From NCBI GenBank assembly GCA_019022495.1, contig JAFEKR010000024.1, positions 682,001-746,000 on the forward strand: DNA of 64,000 nucleotides, in the 5' to 3' direction. The DNA comes from Epichloe hybrida (Eukaryota; Ascomycota; Sordariomycetes; Hypocreales; Clavicipitaceae). How positions within the stretch are numbered: the stretch's first letter is position 1; each line of letters opens with the position of its first letter. The notes under the pieces are model-generated. The model saw only the letters and a list, made by a program, of their open reading frames with translations, was not told the DNA's origin and ran no database searches. The position numbers and the translations under genes were made by a program. Positions 12,437 through 24,799 of the stretch are shown here, one piece after another.

Positions 12437-14176
12437 TAGCTAGAAGATATAAGAAGATAATAAACTCCTAGTAAGCCTTATTAAAGCCTATAATAACCTA
12501 GCTAAAAATACTATAGCCTAGCTCCTAAATATAGTCCTAGAAATAAGCTACTTCCTAGCTTACTTCTAAACTATGAGAGTAATAGTAATTAGGAAACCTA
12601 GTAAAATTACTAAGGAAATAAGAAAAGCTAATATATAAAAGCTAATCTTACTACTTAATATAGTAAAAAAGATTATAAAAGTAGTAATAGTAAAGTAACT
12701 TATAGCTTTTACTAAGGTAAAAGAATTACTCCCTAAGCTTTAAATAAGTAATAAAATAAAATAATTAATAAAACTATAATAAAAGTCCTTATAAAGTATA
12801 TTAAAGAGGCTTAGGGAAGGGGTAGTATTACCTTACTAGTGTAAATAGATATATCCTTAGTGTTTAATAAGATTAGCTATTTATACTTAATTTACTTACT
12901 TATAATAATAGGAGTCCTATAATAGCTAATAATAATAATATAAAGCTTCCTTATAAATAAAATAAGCTAGCTTAGCTTTAATAAAAGGCTTTCTAAACTA
13001 TTTATAATTAAGGCTAGTACTTTATAAGGTTTATCCCTTTTCTTAATTCTTTTTTTTCTTTACTTAGTAAAGCTTTATATTTACCTCTAGGCTATTCTAG
13101 GTATAATAGCTATAGGATTATAAATAATATAAATGGAGTAACCTTTAGTAAGAATACTATATAAACCTAGAGAAAACTTAAAGCTACTTAGAAAATTTAT
13201 AAAAAGTAAGTAAAGTAAGTAAGTATTAAATTTAACTTAGCTAAAACTAAACTTATATACTTTAATAAGTCTTATAGGCCTCCTTAGGCTAGGGTTTAAC
13301 TTAAAGTAAAGGAAATAATACTTATAAAGTCTTATAAGTTCTTAGAAGTATAAGTTAATAAAAAACTTAACTAAAGTGCTTATAAGAATATCCTTAAGAG
13401 TAAATTTACCTAGTAATAGCTTATACTCTTTAAGCTAGTAGTATTAGCCTAGGGATATAGCTTTAGGAATACTAGGCTTTTTTATATATAAGTAATCTAG
13501 CTTATTCTTACTTATAAAGTAAGCACTTACTATATTCTTACTAAGAAAAGAGAGAAACCTTAAGAAGTAGTAAAAAGCTTTATAGTAAATTAATTAGCTT
13601 ACCTCTAGATTATTATAAGGGTATTTAAGGCTATACTTATTATATAACTAGAGGTTAAGACTTATATCCTCCTTTTTAACCTTTATTTAAATAAAATAAA
13701 GTAAAAGTTTAAGAATAAGATTATTAATAATAGAATTATAAGGATAATCTAAGCTATAGCTAACTTAGTAGTAATAGTCTTATACTATAGAAGGAGACTA
13801 ATACTTATTAATAATGAACTAGATATAAACTTATATAAGGAATAAAAGAGATATTAGAAGAACTAGTATAATAAGGAAAGACTAGCCTAAAGTAAATATA
13901 TTAGAGAAATAATAAAAGACTACTTACTCTCCTATAACCTAAAGGAAATCTAGAAATTCTATACTAATATAAATAAGTATATCTCTTTAATAATTATCTA
14001 ACTACACATAAGAAAGATAAGCTTAAATAAGTTCCTATTTTAAAGAAACGTCCCTAAGGTAGTTTTACCCTTATATAGCTATAGTTAAGCTATTAAGGAC
14101 TAATACTATATACTAGTTAATTATAGTAAATATAATCATAGGTAACCTAGATAGTAATAGCTTACTAATGTATAGA
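12437..14176 (+). mobile_element. LINE-A, right part: reverse transcriptase and C-terminal region
   Basis: Continuation of LINE-A after the LINE-B insertion. It starts with the second copy of the 15-bp TSD and continues aataaactcctagtaagcc, matching the reverse complement of LINE-B at ~9,530-9,550. The RT motif around IDISLVFN.IS lies at ~12,840-12,880. The match runs to ~14,170, where the LINE-B equivalent (~7,835) continues for almost 2 kb more. Here it is cut at 14176 by the gypsy-1 LTR, so the LINE 3' end is missing from the window. Confidence 0.88.
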
Positions 14177-14443
14177 TGTTAGGAGCACGGAGGCTAGGGA
14201 GCTATAGATAGGATAGTCACATAATAAAGCTCTTAGATAAGCCTTAGGTTACGTAAATAACTAAGTAGCTACGAGATAGCTATATACATATAGTAAGGTA
14301 TTTAAATAAGGACTACCTATAAGGGATATAGGAGGTTAGAGTTTAAGACCTTTATATACTTACCCCTAAGTAATAACTTCCTAGCTATAACTAAGAACCT
14401 TAGCTTTTACTTTATTTATATCTTTCTTACTATAGTTATAATA
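14177..14443 (+). repeat. gypsy-1 5' LTR (267 bp)
   Basis: Begins tgttaggagcac and ends with ataata (RIP form of tgaca). It matches 22141-22400 over its full length with mostly C/T and G/A differences. Confidence 0.92.
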
Positions 14444-14469
14444 AGTTAAACTCTTAAACTCTTTAGGGA

Positions 14470-17400
14470 AAATAAACTATTAGCTAGATTTAAATATAAA
14501 GAAGCTATAGAAGATTTACTTAAAATATACTTATATTACTTAGTAAGAAAGCCCTAACTTTATAGTACTTAAGTAGTAACTAAAATACCTTAATTATAAA
14601 ATATAAGAAAGTATAGTAAATATTACTTAACTAATATAGTAATACTAAATCTAGTAATAATAATAATCTAGATAAGCTATAAAGGTAATATAAGGTTATA
14701 TAAGCTTAGCTATAAAATAACTATATAAGAAAGGAGATCTTATATATAAAAGTATAGCTTAAGAAAATAAAAGTAAACTTATAATTAGCTAGATTAGGTA
14801 AAAAACTTATAATTTCCTTTTAAATAAATATATAAAGAAATCCCTTATTCCTAGATTTCCTATTTAATACTAAGTTTATAGTAAATATATACTTATAAAG
14901 CTTTATTAAGATATAGTATAAGGTACTTATATATAAAGGTAATACTTATAAGAATTTATAAGTATACTTATTAAATTTAAATATACTATTTAAGCTAAAC
15001 CTAAGAACCTTCTAGAATAATAAAACTAAGATAATATATACTAGTAGCTACTTAGCTAATAATATAAAGTAATAGTAAATATATTATATAATAGTAAATA
15101 AGTTAGTTAATTACTTAGCTTATACCTAAGATAGATTTATATCCTAGCTAAATACTAAAGTAATAGATAAAAATATAAGATACTTAGAAGCTACTAGGAT
15201 ATTATTAAATCTAAGGTAAAAGAGTAATTAGTTTTTTTAATCTTTCCTAAGACTTTAAATAAAGGTAAAAGTAAAATTACCTAACTAAATTCTTATATCC
15301 TTAAGGATAGTAATTTTTTTAAATAGCTTAAATAATACTAGAAGGAAGTATATAGTTAGCTAAGAGTTTCTAATATCTTAAAGCTATTTATAATATTAAG
15401 GTAAAAAAGCTAAAGTTATAATAATATCTAAATTAAATAATTATAATAGAAACTATAATAAGAAAGGTAAGAATAATAAAAGATAATACTTTAGCTCTCC
15501 TATAAATAACTTATAGTAAAGCTTATAGTAACCTAGTATAAGTTAAAAACTATTTAAGTATTATAAATATAATAGCCCTAGATATAGTATAAATAAATAT
15601 AATATAGTAAACTACTTAATTTATAAAAGTAATAGGTATATTACTAAGAAGTATAAAAATAGTAGTAATAAAACCTTAGACTTAAATAAAATCCTAATTA
15701 ATTTACCTTAGGCTTAGGATAATAGTCTTACTATAGAAAAACCTATAAATAAGAGAATAAAAATATAGATATCCCTATAGTAAGATAACTACTAGCTAGT
15801 AGTATTAGTATTATTTAATATAAGTATAAAGTATTTAATAATTTACCCTAAATTATTATTAAAATAAAATTAGAAAAATATAGTAAAAGTAAAGATAATA
15901 CTAGAAAGCATAAGTAAAAATAAAATCTTATACTAAGGAATCTTATATAAATTAGTTAAGGTAAAAGATAGTATAAGCTATATAAAGGTTTACTAAGTTA
16001 GCTACTATATTACTAATATAGGAGAGGGAATACTCCTAGGGATAAACTAAACCTTAAAGTATAAACCTATAGTAATAAACTAAAAGTAATGCTTTTAGAG
16101 GTTTTTAATAACTAAGGAATATATTATATTTACTATAGGTAAGTAATAACTATATAAGGTAGTAAAATAGTTTTTAATTATACTATTACTAGTATTACTA
16201 AAGATTAAAGTAATTAAGCCTAAGCTAAAGAAAAGGAATACTAATAAAGACTTACTAATAAATAATATAGCTAGTAATAATCTAGCTTATAGTATAGTTA
16301 TAGTAATAATAATAAGATATACCTAGCCCCTAAAGAAAAAAAAACTAAGAAGTATAATAATACTTTAGGTGATATATTATAAAGAGCTAGTAGTATTTAT
16401 ATAAGAGATAAATAGTAATATACCTTAATAGTAAATCCTAGAAAAGTATATAGAATTTATAGATATATTTCTAAAATATCTAGCTAGTAAGCTCCTAGAA
16501 TTAGAAAGCTATACTTATATAATTAAATTAAAAAAAGGAAATAACTACCCTAGGGACTTATATATAACCTAGCTAAGAAAAAGCTAGAGGTGCTTAGGGA
16601 GTACCTAGTAAGTATATAAGAAAAAGGGTAGATTAGAAGATTAATAAGCCTAGCTAAAGCCTTAATTTTATTTATTCTAAAAAAATCAGGTAATTTAAGG
16701 CTTTATATAGATTATAAAGGCCTTAATAGAATTACTATTAAAAACAAGGCTCCCTTATTATTAATCTTTAAAATCCTAAATTAACTAGTAAGTATAAAAG
16801 TCTTTAAATTACTAAATCTTTAAGAGATATACTACTAGCTATATATTTATAAGGATAATAAGTAAAAGATAGTATTTTATTATTACTATAGGCACTTTAA
16901 GTACCTTATAATACTATTTAGGTTAGTAAATATACTAGCTACTTTTTAGAAATATATTAATAATACCCTTAAGAAGCTTATAAATAAATTTTATATTATT
17001 TACCTTAATAATATTTTAATATATAGTAGTAACCTTATAAAATATATAAAGTATATTAAAAGAGTACTAAAGTAACTTTAGGATATAAACCTTTATATTT
17101 ACCTAGAAAAATACTAATTTTTTATTATATAAGCAAAATTCCTAGGTTTTATTATATTTAAAAAGGGTATTAAAATAGAACTATTATAAGTTAAAGCTAT
17201 TATAACCTAGCTAATACCTTATAGTATATTTAATATTTAATTATTCCTTAGGTTTATAGGGTTTTACTAATACTTTATAAAATAATATAGTAAGGTAATA
17301 GTTTTACTAATAAACTATTTAATAGGTATTTAGCTAGTAAAGTTTAAGCTAAAGCTTAGTAAACTTATAGTATTTAAAGAACTCTAAAAAAAGTTCTAGG

Positions 17401-19840
17401 AGGTACTAATCTTAGTATACTTTAACTTACTTTATTTACTAAGAGTAAAGATAAATATATTTAGTTATATAATTAAAGCTATACTTATAATATTAGTACT
17501 AGGTAACTAGTACTTAGTAATATATTTTTTAAGGAAGTTAACTAATATTAAACTTTACTACTTAACTCTTAATACTAAGTTATTAGTAATCTAAGAGGTA
17601 TTTTAGGCCTAGAGGTATTACCTTATATATTTAACTTATTAGATTATAGTTATTATAAACTATTTAAACTATAAGTACCTAGCTATAAAGCTAAAGCTAA
17701 CTAGTAAGTAAGTAATAGTATTAGATAAGCTTTATTTATTTAATTTTAGGATTAAATATTATATAAGTAAGTTAAACCCTACTAATACCTTATTAAAAAA
17801 AGTAAATTATATTAATAAGAAGTATAAGGTAAAAGCTATATTCTTATAGTTACTTAGCTTCTTATTTAAGTTTATAAATACTAAGTAATAAAGGTATTAT
17901 ATATATAGTAATATAGTTATAAGCCTTAAGGTTATATTACTTAGTATAGCTAATAGTTTATTATAAGAATACTATAAGAGCTATACTAGCCTCTAAGGTT
18001 TTAAGAAAATATAACTTAATTATATTATTAAGAAACCTAATAGTCCTATAAAGCTTATAAGTAGTATACTAACTAGGTTTATTAATTATAAGTAATAAGG
18101 TTATACCTTATTTATATTTATTAATATTTCTATAAGTCTAGTAAGCTTATAGGTTAGGAGTCTAGCTAAGTTAGTAGTTAGTAAGTAATATAAGCACTCC
18201 CTTAAAATACTACTTAGCTATAATTTATTTATAAGTCTAAAAGTATGTTATAAGCTAGTTACTTATAGTAATATTATAGTAAGAATATAAGTAGTATAGT
18301 AAACCTTTTTTAAGTTTATATATAATACTTATCTTATATATATAAAATTAAAGACTTTAATTTAAGTTATATTATTTTAAGTATAATAAGGTAATAGCTT
18401 TACTATAGGTCAGAGAAAGCTACTTAAGAGTAGTAACTTAGAAGTATTATAAATATAGTCTATTAAGCTCTTTAAGCTATTAATATTTAAAAATAAAGTT
18501 TTTATTTTAATTAGTATAAGAAAGGAAGTTTTATTACTTACTTATAATAACTTAGTAATAGGTTACTAAGGAGTTAGTAAAACCCTTTATTAAATTATAA
18601 ACTAATATTACTAGCTAATAATAAAGAAAGATACTAAGTTATATATATAAACTTATATAAGTTATTAAACTTTAAAGCTAAAGTATTATAAACCTTATAG
18701 TAAGCTAGTAGTACTACTAGTACTTAATTAGCTTTTTTAAGAATTATTAATAGACTTTATTATAAGGCTATTACTTATAAAAGATATAAATTAGACTTAT
18801 AATATAATCTTAGTTATTATAAACTATTTTATAAAATATAGTATTTATATCCCTATTTTAATATATATAACTAGTAATAGGTTAGTTACTATATTCCTAG
18901 AATATATTTTTAAGGATTATAATACTTTAGAAGGTATTATTAAAACTATAGTTTAAATTTTATTGGTAAGTTTTAAATAACCTTTTACTATCTTATTATA
19001 ACTAAGTAGTAACTAAGTACTATATTTTACTTATAAATAAATAGTTAAATAAAATATTTAAACTAAGTCTTAGAATATTATTTAAAAGCCTTTACTTACT
19101 TTAATTAAACTAATTAAGCTAATAACTTTCTAATAGTATAGTTTATATATAATATAAGTATTTATTTAACTTATAGCTATACCTTAGCTAAGGTACTATA
19201 AGGCTATAACCCTAGGGGACTATAGTAAGTAGTTATAAATATTCTAGTAGTAAATAACTAAATAAAGACTTATATTACTATACTAAGAGATAAATATATA
19301 GTAATTAAGTAGCTTCTAAGTAACTTATAAGCCTAGTATATAAAACACTATAATAAAAACTAAACCCTAATAAAGTTTAAAGTAAGTAACTATATTTTAT
19401 TATTTATGAAAAATATTAACTTATAGTAACTTAGTAAGAAGCTAAGTATAAAGTATTTAAGCCCTTATAAAATTAAAAAAGTAATTAGTACTTAAAGATT
19501 AGTATATTAATTAAAGCTATTACTTAGAATATAACTATAAAATATTTTTAATATTACTAACCTTAAACTATTTATAAAGGACTTATTTAGTATAAAAGAT
19601 ATATCCTTACTATAAGAGAATATTATAAATAATTAGTTAGAGTTTAAAGTTAAAAGAATTATATTATATTATTATAATAGGAGATATTAGAAATACCTAG
19701 TTAAATAGAAAAGCTATAATACTTTAAAGAATTCTTAAGTAAAAAAAAAAGATTTTATTATAATAAATATTATTAAGAATTATAAGTAGTAACTAAGTAA
19801 CTAGTTTATAAATATAAAGGTATATTTAGTAAAGTTTAGA
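14470..19840 (+). pseudogene. gypsy-1 gag-pol relic with chromodomain
   Basis: Plus-strand translation is interrupted by dozens of stops but ordered domains are clear. A damaged CCHC gag knuckle is at ~15,560-15,630 (Cys now Tyr). RT lies at ~16,660-17,040, with SGNLRLYIDYKGLNRITIKN at ~16,687-16,745 and the catalytic box YLNNILIYS (normally YLDDILIYS) at ~17,000-17,030. RNase H follows to ~18,000 and the integrase region to ~19,400. At ~19,630-19,790 is a chromodomain remnant reading Y*KYLVK*KSYNTLKNS, where the canonical YLVKWKGY has lost its Trp to TAG. Chromodomains direct chromovirus integration to heterochromatin in related elements (established for MAGGY/Tf1-type relatives). Confidence 0.87.
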
Positions 19841-19849
19841 TAGTAATAG

Positions 19850-21460
19850 TAATATATAAAAAATCTAGATAATTTCTTAGATAACCTAACTTATAGCTAC
19901 TTTATACTAATTACCTTATTAATATATTACTTACCTAGCCCTTAGTACTCTTACCTATAATTTTAGCTAAGTTAATAATAAGGGTAAGGGTAAAGGATTT
20001 ATCCTTATTATTAAAGAAATCCCTCTCCTTATAAATATATATATAAAACTTACTAGGGAGGTTTAGTAGCCTAATATAAGTAAGAAGTATAAATATATTA
20101 GTAATAAGCTACTAGTAAGTTAGTAAAGCTATAAGCTAAAGTATTAGGAAAACATATAAATAAAAGGTTTTATATAATAAAATATAAGCTATTAGAAATA
20201 TTAATCTAGACTTCTAGATTAATAGTATTATTTAGTAGTAATATAGTAACTTATTTATTTGTATTAGCCTTATATATAACCTTTACTATAAGTCTTACTT
20301 ACTAGGCTTAACTACGCTTATTAGTATTTTTAGTAGTTAGAAGTGTATTATAAAGTTTATATTTTATATATATTAGGCACTAGTAGTATATTAGTAATAA
20401 CTAAGTTATAGAAATAGGATATATATATATTATTAAGAAAGTATAAGTTACTATTAGAATTACTATTAGTATTAATATATTTAAAAAGTATATAGTATAA
20501 CCTAGTAAACTAAGTAAAATACTAGTAGTATATTAGTATATATATTAGTAATAAGAAAAAGGAGAATATACCTTAGTATAGTCTTTATTATTTTATATAT
20601 AATATATGTATTTTATTAAGTTACTTATATAAGTTAGTAGTAATATATAGTAAGATAGTAATAAAGTTATACTTCAAGAATTAGTATATTATATTAGGAT
20701 AGATTTACCCTTTATAATATATTATAGCTCTATACTATTACTATCCTTAGGTTTAATTATCTATATTATAACTTACTATATATAGTATATATAAGGAATT
20801 TTTATACTACTAGCATTACTAGCTATAAGTTAGTAAAGTAAGCGCTAGGGGGTAAAGATATTATACTTATATTTAAATTTTTAAAGCTATATACTTCTTA
20901 CTAAAAGACTTTATAAGGAATATTAAGGGAGTTTTCTTACTAAAAAAAGGTAGTAATAGTAAAGTAGTTTTTTATATTAAAAATATTATTAACTATTAGT
21001 AAGTTAGTAGTAATATACTATAGGAAACTTATAGGTAAAAGGTAAGTAACTAATATTTTAGTATTTTAGATAAGGATAAATATAGATAATAAAGTAATAC
21101 TATAAGATATTAGTAATTACTATAAAAGAAGCTATAAAGCTACTAGCTTATAAGTAAGAGTAACTTATAATACTAAGGGAGAATATAACGAGAAGAAAAG
21201 TATATAAAAGTAAGGAAAAGTAAGCCTCTTTTATATTAGCCCTAGACCCCTAAGTAATTTATATACTATATATAGCTAATCTAGGAATTATAATATTTAT
21301 AGTTATAGCTACTACTAGTAAATATATACACTATTTATAAACTCCTAGTAAGATTGATATAATATCCTTAATATTAAATAAGAAGTTATTTATTTTAAAT
21401 AGTATATATTACCTTATTTATTTAATTTAATTATAAAATTTAATATAAGTAATTTACTTA
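19850..21460. other. gypsy-1 3' tail, unassigned
   Basis: Together with 21,887-22,140 this is ~1.9 kb between the chromodomain and the right LTR, after removing the MITE. I recognise no domain on either strand. It contains a perfect hairpin with 11-bp arms at 20,200-20,223. It may be a long 3' non-coding region or an older insertion that RIP has made unrecognisable. Confidence 0.5.
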
Positions 21461-21468
21461 CTTAGCAC

Positions 21469-21878
21469 CAGAGCATTGTTTGTAGTTAGTGTAGTGTGAT
21501 TTGTAGTTTTTATATTTCATTTTATAGCTAGCTTATAATGAAATATATTATCATATAAAGTATACAATCCTATAGAGATAAATCCGTAGAAAAATACTAT
21601 ATCTAAAAGTGGGCCCAAAAGTGGGCCTATTACCTATAAATTAGAAAAACTACATTTGTAGTGTATTTGTAGTGCTAAAATGTAGTAAAATGTAGTTTTT
21701 CTAATTTCCACACGTAATACCCACTTTTAGACCCACTTTTATATATAACTACATTGTAGTGTTTTAGTTATCTATCTAAAAAAAGAAGTTTTATATCTTT
21801 ATATATTTTCTAAGATTAGATATATATTATTTGTTAAAAACAAAATACACTACAAATCATTTGTAGTGCAATGCTCTG
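21469..21878. mobile_element. hAT-1: 410-bp hAT-like MITE
   Basis: Perfect 10-bp terminal inverted repeats cagagcattg ... caatgctctg and a perfect 8-bp TSD cttagcac (21461-21468, 21879-21886), the size produced by hAT transposases. Subterminal tracts repeat TTTGTAGT near both ends and in the middle. Facing copies of an aaagtgggccc-type motif (~21,608) and cccacttttagacccactttt (~21,730) make the whole element fold back. There is no coding capacity. It shows far less RIP than the gypsy-1 sequence around it. Confidence 0.9.
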
Positions 21879-22140
21879 CTTAGCACTAATAACTTATTAA
21901 ATAAAGGTATATTTATTAGAGGTAATAAAGCAGTAAGTATATAGCTATTTATAATTAAAGGTTATAAGAGGGATTACCTAGGACCTAATAATATTTATCT
22001 TATTATTTAAAGTAAATATAATACTATACACTAATAGTATAGCTAGTAATATAAATATTACTATAAGTTATATATAGTATATATATACTAGCTAAGTAAC
22101 TTTTTTTAATTAAGGATAATTATATATTAGGAGGGTAGTA

Positions 22141-22400
22141 TATTAGGAGCATAGAGGCTAGGGAGCTACAAATAAGATAGTTATATAATAAAGCCTTTAG
22201 ATAAGCCTTAGGTTACGTAAATAACTAAGTAATTACTAGATAGCTATATATATATAGTAAGGTACTTAAATAAGGACTACCTATAAGGGATATAAAAGGT
22301 TAGAGTTTAAGACCTTTATATACTTACCCCTAAGTAGTAGCTCCCTAGCTATAACTAAGAATCTTAGCCTTCACTCCGTTTATATCTCTCTCACCATAGT
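22141..22400 (+). repeat. gypsy-1 3' LTR, main part
   Basis: Matches 14177-14443. It is interrupted by gypsy-3 after ccatagt and resumes at 36636 for the last 7 bases (catgaca, ending at 36642). Confidence 0.92.
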
Positions 22401-22602
22401 TATAAGAACAAAGGGATAGCTAGGCAAGAGGTATAGGGGCGCTTATATATTAACTAAAGCTTGCTAGGTCTAAGTGTGTTATATATATAAGTTACTAGCT
22501 TATAGCTAGTAACTTGCTAGTGTTATGTAAACCTAGCCCTAGGGCATAGTGTGCTTACCTAGTAGTACACTAGTATACTAGTATTATAAGTAAGGCCTTA
22601 TA
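22401..22602 (-). repeat. gypsy-3 3' LTR (202 bp)
   Basis: Pairs with 36429-36630. Termini are tataagaaca (RIP form of tgtaagaaca) and gccttata (RIP form of gcctcaca). Confidence 0.9.
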
Positions 22603-22829
22603 ATTATCCCCTTACTTTTAGCTAGGCTTCTAAATAGCTTTTAGTAAGTACTATATAGCTATTTACTAAGTAATAGCTATACTAAAATAATAATAAATAA
22701 TATTAGTATTAAAGTATAAATTTACTTATAACTCTTTATTATATTACTAACTTTTCCCTTTCTTATATATAGTAAACTTTTCCTTAAATACTATTATATT
22801 ATTAGTTACTATAACTTTACCTTTATTAC

Positions 22830-23048
22830 TGTTATGGACTGGCCCCTAGGCGGCTGCAATAGGGCGTCAATATAGTATTAAGAGACTTAAGGAAAAGAAG
22901 GGAAAGGAGAAGAGGCTATCCCTAGTAATACCCCTTATACCCCCTTAGCTCCTTATATAAGCCCCCCTTTCCTTACCTTACCTATTCCTACTTACCCCTA
23001 CCCTTCCTACTATATAGAAAATACTTAGGCAAAGCCTAAGCCCTTATA
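22830..23048 (-). repeat. gypsy-2 3' LTR (219 bp)
   Basis: Pairs with 29839-30057 across its whole length. It includes the shared stretch agagacttaaggaaaagaag. Confidence 0.93.
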
Positions 23049-24799
23049 TATACCCTTACTTAGTCTTATTAAGCCTACCCCTTTATTATAACATTCCCTA
23101 TTATACTAATAGTAAATAAGGTAAATTACTCCTACCTTTACTACTACCTTTCTATAAATTATCTAGTAGGTATTTAATTATATTTAATCCTATTCCCTAC
23201 TTATTACTATTAGGTATATAATACCTACGTCCTGCTAGCTTATTATACCATTATTATACGCATAACGCGTTTACCTTACTAACCTATTATTATTATAATA
23301 TCTAGCCCCTACCCCTACTAGTTTATAATTATCTAATAAGGGTATATAACACATTTACCCTACTAACCTAATATTTATTATAGTCTCTAGCCTCACCCCT
23401 ACTAGTTTATTAATCACCTAATATAAGTACTAAACTATATATAAATATCCTACTTAGTTCCTTATTATATTTTACCTTCCCTTATATAATACTATCTATT
23501 TATTATTATAGTTTTATTATACCTTCCCTTTCTTTTATTAGTACCTACTTCTTAAATAGTTACTCCCTTATTAAATATACCTTATAATCTATCTAACCTT
23601 CCTTTACCCCTAGCTACTCCTATAACACCCTTAGCTTATTTTATTAGTAAGTTCCTTATAGAAAGCAACTCTAATAATAATTAATATACCCCCCCCCTAA
23701 TCTATCTAGCGCTCTTATAGGCTATATATAAAACAAGCCCTTACTACTAGCATACTAAAATACTACCTACCTAAGTCTAGGGAATCCTATCCTCTATATT
23801 AGAGGTAATATCTTACCTATATTTAGTATACTAGGCTCTTATTTACTAACCTATATCTCTATTATATATTAAAGAATATTAAGGTAAAGATTACTATAAG
23901 TATATATATTATTAAACCTAGAGTCCTAAAGACTAAGAATATAAAAAAGAAAATACCTATTCTATCCTAAAGGTATTACTACTTTATTAATTAGTAAAAC
24001 TCCCTCCTTACCTAAGCTTAATTTAACCTAGCTCCTATTTAGTTAGCCCTTAGGGTATCCCTAGCTATAAATACTACTATAATAAATATAACTAGTCTTA
24101 ATATTACCCCTTTTATTAGCACTAGCCTTTTAGGTAGTTATAGTATAGCTTAATCTATATAATAAGTTATAAGTATTCTATTCTAATAGAACTAATAAGT
24201 TATAAGCAAGCTAAGTATAATATATATAGAGATATATAATTAATTTACTACGCTTCTCTAAGCTTTATTACCTTATTACTAAGATAAAATCTATTAACAT
24301 TCTTAGATTACTAGGTTAAGTAATAAATCTCCTTCGTATTACCACTAGTATTATTCGCGCTATTTATTTATATTAGGTTTAACTTATAATTATATTCCTA
24401 GGTTATTAGAAGCTAGCTATTCTCTAGCTAGAAATAATATACCTTCTCCTCCTAGCTATCCTTCTCTTATATACTATTCTCTTACTAGGTCTCCTATTAC
24501 ACCCTTTCTTACTTATACTCCTTATACTAACCTTACCTATACTATCCTAGTTCTAGGTTATACTTAATATAGACTAGATAAATAACTTATTATACTATAC
24601 CTATTACCTAGTAAAGAAAGTACTATAGCTATAGTAGTAGTAATATAACTTTAGCTAGAGGTAACGCCCTCCTATCTATCTTCTCCTAGTAATTAGGGTA
24701 ATAACTTACTAAATAAGTATTCTTATTAAGTAGTAGTAATAAAATATAGTAAGTAAGCATCTAGGGCACTTATAGGAGTCTTTATAGCTATATAAGTTT

